A DNA stretch of 56,865 bases from an uncultured Clostridia bacterium (lineage in GTDB: Bacteria > Bacillota > Clostridia > Saccharofermentanales > Saccharofermentanaceae): the NCBI GenBank assembly GCA_937876985.1, contig CALEFT010000029.1, positions 1 through 56,865 of the forward strand, read 5' to 3'. The translations under genes were made by a program, and so were the position numbers. The notes beneath the pieces are model-generated. The model was not told where the DNA came from and ran no database searches. It worked only from the letters and a program-made list of their open reading frames with translations. Shown here in pieces: positions 52,140-56,865 of this stretch (positions within the stretch are counted from its first letter, which is position 1; the number at the start of each line of letters is the position of its first letter).

Positions 52140-52480
52140 TAGATTAGCTTCTCTCCTAATTCTGTACCACCAATTACATGGAAATGAACGTGGTTTACTG
52201 TCTGTCCACCATTCTTTCCACAGTTGTTGATTACTCTGAAGCCGTCTTCTAGCTTCTCTATTCTCTTCACTTCATCAATAGCCTTAACAATCTCACCAAG
52301 ATATTCAGCGTTATCGTCATTTGCAGCCAAATCAGAAATATTATCAAAGTGCTTCTTTGGCACTACGAGAACATGACTTGGTGCAACAGGATTAATATCT
52401 CTGAAGCAATAAACCTTGTCATTCTCATATACACAAGTTGAAGGAATCTCCTTCGCGATTATCTTACAAAACAAGCACAT
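52139..52480 (-). CDS. HIT family nucleotide-binding protein
   Basis: 113 residues. The histidine triad HVHFHVIGG (H-x-H-x-H) near the C-terminus, the N-terminal CLFCKIIAKEIPS cysteine pair and ENDKVYCFRDINPVAP are all typical of HinT-like proteins. These hydrolyse nucleoside phosphoramidates, including adenylates made by aminoacyl-tRNA synthetases. It is just downstream of alaS on the same strand (about 45 bases), which fits that link. Confidence 0.95.
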   Translation of the reverse strand: MCLFCKIIAKEIPSTCVYENDKVYCFRDINPVAPSHVLVVPKKHFDNISDLAANDDNAEYLGEIVKAIDEVKRIEKLEDGFRVINNCGKNGGQTVNHVHFHVIGGTELGEKLI

Positions 52481-52526
52481 AATATGCCTCCTTAATCCTC
52501 ATTTCCTATCTTATCATCGTCAGACC

Positions 52527-55199
52527 TTATGAAAGCTGAGAAGCAATTACCTCGGAAGCCTTAACAAGAGCATCAGAAAGCTTAGATACATCCTTACCGC
52601 CTGCCTGTGCCATATCTGGACGACCACCGCCGCCACCGCCAGCAACCTTAGCAGCCTCCTTGATGATATTTCCAGCATGTGCACCCTTATCAACAGCAGA
52701 CTTTGTAGCCATTGCTACAAACAAAATCTTATCTGAAGACTTAGCAGCCAAGAATACGATGCCATCAACAATCTTATCCTTAATCTGATCTGCAATCTCT
52801 CTTAGTGAAGCAGCATCATCACAGTTTACTTCAGTAACAACAGCCTTAAGTCCATTAATCTCAGTAGCCTTAGAAATAGCGTCACCAACTACATCACCAG
52901 CATTTGCCTTCTTAAGTTCAGCAATCTCCTTCTCAAGAGCCTTAATCTCAAGAGCCATAGCCTCTGCCTTACGAACTGCCTGATCCTTGTTCACCTTAAG
53001 TGCAGTAGAAACCTCACCGATAAATTCTCTATCAGACTTACTCATCTCGTAACAAGCTAGACCTGTAACAGCCTCAATACGACGAATACCAGAAGCAACA
53101 CCACTTTCAGAAATAATTCTGAACTGACCTGCCTGACCACTATGTGTCAAGTGTGTACCACCGCAAAGCTCCATAGAATATGGCGCATCAAGATCACCAA
53201 CAGTAACAACTCGAACCTCGTCACCATACTTCTCACCGAACAAAGCCATAGCTCCAAGCTTTCTAGCCTCGTCCTGCTTCATTACTCGAGTAACAACAGG
53301 CATATCCTGGAGAATGATCTCGTTTACCATTCTCTCGACCTTATCAATCTCTTCAGAAGTCATGCTGCTAAAGTGTGTAAAGTCAAATCTTAGTCTATCG
53401 CTAGAAACATAAGAACCGGACTGCTCAACATGGTCACCAAGAACAATTCTTAGAGCCTTCTGTAATAAGTGTGTTGTAGTATGATTTCTTGCCGTAGACA
53501 AACGAAGTGCAGCATCCGTAGCAAGTGTATATGTGTCACCAGACTTAATTGCACCCTCTTCAATCTTAAGTGTATGCAAGAACTTACCAGCTGCATCCTT
53601 CTCTACAGAAATAACTGTTGCCTTAAAGCCTTCCTTAGTAACAATACCGTTATCATTTTGCTGACCACCAGAAGTAGCATATAGACAAGACTTATCAAAA
53701 ATAGCAATTACTTCGTCACCAGCAAAAGCATCAGTAGTAAGCTGTAATGCACCTTCCTCATCAGCCTTAAGAAGGTAGATTAGCTTAGCATCAGTAATAA
53801 GCTCCTCGTATCCAACAAAGCTTGTAGCGGAAGTGTCCTTAAGTAGCTCCTCTGGAAGCTCATGTCCGCCCCATGCTGTACTTGTCTTCGCCTTAGTAGC
53901 AGCACGAGCCTTATCCTTCTGCTCCTTCATGGAAGCCTTAAAGCCATCCTCATCAACTGTAAGTCCAGCCTCACTAGCAATCTCCTTAGTCAAATCAAGT
54001 GGGAATCCGTATGTATCGTGAAGCTTGAACGCATCCTCACCAGAAAGAACGGACGAACCATTCTTCTTGCACTCAGCAATCATCTGATTAAGAATCTCAG
54101 TACCAGCCTCAACTGTACGTAGGAATGCCTCTTCCTCCTTAGAGATAACTGTCATAATGTATGCTTCCTTAGATGGTAGCTCTGGATATGCATCCTTATT
54201 CTGATCAATTACAACCGAAGCAATCTCTGTAAGGAAAGTTCCATCGATTCCAAGTAGTCTACCGAATCTAGCAGCTCTTCTCATCAAACGACGGAGAACG
54301 TATCCTCTACCCTCATTAGATGGCAATACACCATCAGAAATCATCATTGTAGAAGATCTCATATGGTCAGTAATTACTCGAATTGCAACGTCATCGTCCT
54401 TATCAGCACCGTATGTCTTACCTGCCTTAGCACATACAGTATCAAGAATCTTCCTTACTGTATCTACCTCGAAAAGATTCTCTACACCCTGCATAACACA
54501 AGCGAATCTCTCAAGTCCTCCACCAGTATCGATATTCTTCTTAGCAAGTGGTGTATATGAACCGTCTTCTTCTCTATTGAACTGAGTAAATACAAGATTC
54601 CAAATCTCTACGAATCTATCGCACTCACAGCCCGGACGACAATTAGGATCACCACAGCCATGCTCAATTCCTCTATCAAAATAAATCTCGGAACAAGGGC
54701 CACATGGACCAGTACCATGCTCCCAGAAATTATCCGCCTTACCAAGACGAGTAATTCTATCAGCAGGAACTCCAACTACATCTCTCCAGATCGCAAATGC
54801 CTCATCATCCTCTTCATATACAGATGGATAAAGCTTATCTGCTGGCATCTCGAGAACTTCTGTCAAAAATTCCCACGCCCATGGAATTACTTCATTCTTA
54901 AAGTAATCACCAAAAGAGAAGTTACCAAGCATCTCAAAATATGTTCCGTGTCTAGAAGTATGTCCTACATTCTCAATATCAGGTGTTCTAATACACTTCT
55001 GACATGTAGTAACACGAAGTCTAGGTGGTGTCTGTGCTCCCGTAAAGTATGGCTTAAGTGGTGTCATACCAGCATTAATAAGAAGAATCGATGGGTCGTT
55101 CTGTGGAACGAGCGAGAATGATGGTAGTCTCAAGTGTCCCTTCGACTCGAAGAAAGTAAGATATCTTTCTCTAATTTCATTTAATCCAAGTGGCTCCAT
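52527..55199 (-). CDS. alaS: Alanyl-tRNA synthetase
   Basis: 890 residues from ATG 55199, 8 bases after AAAGGAG; an upstream TTG in frame is too close to that site. Charges tRNA-Ala. The N-terminal class II catalytic domain contains SILLINAGMTPLKPYFTG and the motif RVTTCQKCIRTPDIENVG. The editing domain has HTTTHLLQKAL (HxxxH) and MELCGGTHLTHSG (CxxxH metal site). The C-Ala domain ends in GGGGGGRPDMAQAGGKD. Complete by length and motifs. The 115-base leader is too short for a T-box and none is visible. Confidence 0.97.
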   Translation of the reverse strand: MEPLGLNEIRERYLTFFESKGHLRLPSFSLVPQNDPSILLINAGMTPLKPYFTGAQTPPRLRVTTCQKCIRTPDIENVGHTSRHGTYFEMLGNFSFGDYFKNEVIPWAWEFLTEVLEMPADKLYPSVYEEDDEAFAIWRDVVGVPADRITRLGKADNFWEHGTGPCGPCSEIYFDRGIEHGCGDPNCRPGCECDRFVEIWNLVFTQFNREEDGSYTPLAKKNIDTGGGLERFACVMQGVENLFEVDTVRKILDTVCAKAGKTYGADKDDDVAIRVITDHMRSSTMMISDGVLPSNEGRGYVLRRLMRRAARFGRLLGIDGTFLTEIASVVIDQNKDAYPELPSKEAYIMTVISKEEEAFLRTVEAGTEILNQMIAECKKNGSSVLSGEDAFKLHDTYGFPLDLTKEIASEAGLTVDEDGFKASMKEQKDKARAATKAKTSTAWGGHELPEELLKDTSATSFVGYEELITDAKLIYLLKADEEGALQLTTDAFAGDEVIAIFDKSCLYATSGGQQNDNGIVTKEGFKATVISVEKDAAGKFLHTLKIEEGAIKSGDTYTLATDAALRLSTARNHTTTHLLQKALRIVLGDHVEQSGSYVSSDRLRFDFTHFSSMTSEEIDKVERMVNEIILQDMPVVTRVMKQDEARKLGAMALFGEKYGDEVRVVTVGDLDAPYSMELCGGTHLTHSGQAGQFRIISESGVASGIRRIEAVTGLACYEMSKSDREFIGEVSTALKVNKDQAVRKAEAMALEIKALEKEIAELKKANAGDVVGDAISKATEINGLKAVVTEVNCDDAASLREIADQIKDKIVDGIVFLAAKSSDKILFVAMATKSAVDKGAHAGNIIKEAAKVAGGGGGGRPDMAQAGGKDVSKLSDALVKASEVIASQLS

Positions 55200-55315
55200 A
55201 AACAAGCTCCTTTATATATTAATAAATTTGTATTACATAAATAATTATCATTACATCACTATGCAGCAATGAGAAAAATTATAACCCCAAAGCCCCATTT
55301 GTGCAATTATTTATC

Positions 55316-56536
55316 CTAGCTTCTAACCTCAAAAGTAACTTCCTCGGCGGCCTTCCTAATAAACTCCTTATAGCCATCAATAATAGACTTATTCTGCTCG
55401 TCACACTTAATCTCAATAGACAAATCATTCTTATTATCAGAGATAAAAGACACAACATTAGCAATCTTCGCATAGAAGGTATTAGACTTCGTTACAGTAA
55501 CATAGAATCCAATCTCAGTATATTCGTCGCCAAGATTCTCCTTAACAATCGTCTTAACAGCCAATTCTTCCTGTATGTGATTAAACGCTCTAAGTGCAAG
55601 CTTCGTATTACCCTTAAGTGTAATCAGTAAATCAATCGGATTATCCATCGACATTCCGTCAACATTATAATTAATCCTATCATTCACTAGCGAAAAGTCA
55701 CACTCAACATAATCCTTCAAATCTTCAATCATGAGCTTTCTCGCCTTAGCATCATCCACAAACTGTATATTATCTACTACTCTGCTCAATCGATACTGTC
55801 TAAGAGCATTACTTAGAATCTGCTTACGAAGCTTAGGATCCTTCTTCACCTTATCAACACCGGCATCCTCAACTTGACTAACATATACATCATTATCAAT
55901 TCCAAAGAAATAGTGCTTATTGTCCTGCCAGAAAAGCGCAATTGGCGATACAGTCTTCTTCTCTTCACATTGCTTAACTGGCTCACCAAGCATCTTATAT
56001 CCATAAGTAAAATGAATAACAGACTTCTGCATTATCGCCTTACGAACTTCGTTAAGGACAACATTTATCTTCTTTGCCTCCTTCTTAGCAGTAGCACTTA
56101 TCTTACCTCTCTTAGCCTTAGTAAAAGAGACATATTCATGCTTCCTATCAAAGTAATTAGGCCACAAATCCTTCACCTTCTCTGCAATCGATTCATCACA
56201 AATAGGTGTCGCCTGAATAGCATCAAGAATACTTCTCGCTTCATCAAGGGAAATCTCGTTAGCACGAGGAACCTTATAGTATCTACCATTGGTATTCTTA
56301 ATCCAAGCAGCATCCTCATTGACCATGTCACCATCAATCTTAAGAACATAATCATTGATATTAGTGATATCTGAATAAATCGACTTACGATCAAATGTCT
56401 CACCTGTAACCTGACTTACATACTCAATAATCGAGCTCATCGTAACTGGACTTGTCTCTGGATCAATCGACGCATATTTAACTAGATAATCATAAACTGC
56501 CAAACTCTTCATCTTCGATTGTGAATGACCTGCCAT
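55316..56536 (-). CDS. WYL-domain transcriptional regulator
   Basis: 406 residues from ATG 56536, preceded by GGAGGT; the frame extends 20 codons upstream without a site. An N-terminal winged HTH (about 10-85, SIIEYVSQVTGETFDRKSIY), a helical part, then a WYL domain (about 165-250) with KSVIHFTYGY and VSPIALFWQDNKHYFFGID. WYL domains bind small ligands or nucleic acids and regulate many systems, including defence loci. No target is evident nearby; it stands alone upstream of alaS. Confidence 0.88.
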   Translation of the reverse strand: MAGHSQSKMKSLAVYDYLVKYASIDPETSPVTMSSIIEYVSQVTGETFDRKSIYSDITNINDYVLKIDGDMVNEDAAWIKNTNGRYYKVPRANEISLDEARSILDAIQATPICDESIAEKVKDLWPNYFDRKHEYVSFTKAKRGKISATAKKEAKKINVVLNEVRKAIMQKSVIHFTYGYKMLGEPVKQCEEKKTVSPIALFWQDNKHYFFGIDNDVYVSQVEDAGVDKVKKDPKLRKQILSNALRQYRLSRVVDNIQFVDDAKARKLMIEDLKDYVECDFSLVNDRINYNVDGMSMDNPIDLLITLKGNTKLALRAFNHIQEELAVKTIVKENLGDEYTEIGFYVTVTKSNTFYAKIANVVSFISDNKNDLSIEIKCDEQNKSIIDGYKEFIRKAAEEVTFEVRS

Positions 56537-56714
56537 ACTAATACCTCCTGCACACACATATACTTGTCTACCCATGACAAATACTTCAGTTCGCACCTGT
56601 CCTATTAATCGTACATCTTTTTAACAAATAATGCAATAGCTTGTGTGCATTTCATAAGTATAAATACAATTTGGGGTCTTGGTTCAAATTTGCGCTTTTT
56701 AATTGCATGAACTC

Positions 56715-56865
56715 TTAATTATGCTCATCGTCTCGTGTCCACGTTTGCGTTAGAAGCTGCACGTCCATTAGATTGATGAACATATAGTATTCACCATTCT
56801 CATCTATTTTCATGCGCCTCTTTACGCCTAGTTCTTGGTCCTTCGTAGTAATTTTAATCTCGTTA
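56715..56865 (-). CDS. 3' end of an unknown gene (cut by window edge)
   Basis: Fifty codons open on the minus strand from the window edge to a TAA at 56715. The translated end contains QELGVKRRMKIDENGEYYM and finishes LLTQTWTRDDEHN. It is charged and soluble, with ordinary codon use for the region. Too little is visible to name it. Confidence 0.5.
   Translation of the reverse strand, partial: NEIKITTKDQELGVKRRMKIDENGEYYMFINLMDVQLLTQTWTRDDEHN

Noticed and set aside
55200..55315. A T-box leader for alaS
   Set aside because: Only about 115 bases are available, and no T-box consensus, stem I or terminator is visible.

Overview
The window is about 57 kb of low-to-moderate GC DNA from an anaerobic Gram-positive bacterium of the class Clostridia, most likely Lachnospiraceae or a near relative. 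This rests on the gene content: butyrate kinase, BspA-like leucine-rich repeat proteins with DUF4214 domains, several two-component/ABC export modules, a methionine synthase without its reactivation domain plus a stand-alone activation protein, strong AGGAGG ribosome binding sites, and low-GC coding style. Family names are assigned by eye, without database searches. Most genes lie on the minus strand. No rRNA, tRNA, insertion sequence, prophage or cas gene was seen.

Layout. 1-4.8 kb: 5' part of GAPDH, a PrsW-like membrane protease with a zinc ribbon, butyrate kinase, and divergently a DUF5714/arsenate-reductase-like fusion coupled to a small four-cysteine protein. 4.8-13.4 kb: an accessory island in which one arrangement occurs twice on the minus strand: a secreted LRR-DUF4214 protein, then a 33-bp-period repeat array, then an AAA ATPase with a C-terminal nuclease-like (DUF4143) domain. 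Two small regulators lie between the copies. 13.5-21.2 kb: a response regulator-kinase-ABC exporter locus and a NarL-type two-component system with a P-loop kinase. 21.3-26.5 kb: acyltransferase, YgiQ radical SAM protein, lipoprotein. 26.6-27.2 kb: six 37-bp palindromes spaced almost exactly 74 bp apart, then an ABC-2 exporter operon (to 30.7 kb).

30.8-38.8 kb: a solute-binding-like lipoprotein and a second lipoprotein; a secreted small protein behind three tandem membrane-anchored Cro/C1-type regulators with related C-terminal tails; then a four-gene membrane operon (Asn-rich protein, Lgt-like protein, two DUF3592-like proteins). 38.9-41.3 kb: a paralogue of the 25-kb lipoprotein and a two-TM protein. 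41.5-46.7 kb: a second response regulator-kinase-ABC exporter operon. 46.7-56.9 kb: mostly housekeeping genes (trmB, metH, a GH16 glucanase lipoprotein, metH activation protein, HIT protein, alaS, a WYL regulator) and the 3' end of an unknown gene.

The most unusual material is the duplicated LRR/array/AAA module, the 74-bp-period palindrome array, the triple membrane-anchored HTH cluster with shared upstream motifs, and a strongly over-represented octamer (CGAAAAGC) across the window. Three sensor/regulator pairs and three ABC export systems suggest a cell facing peptide or envelope stress, but no substrate can be read from the sequence.
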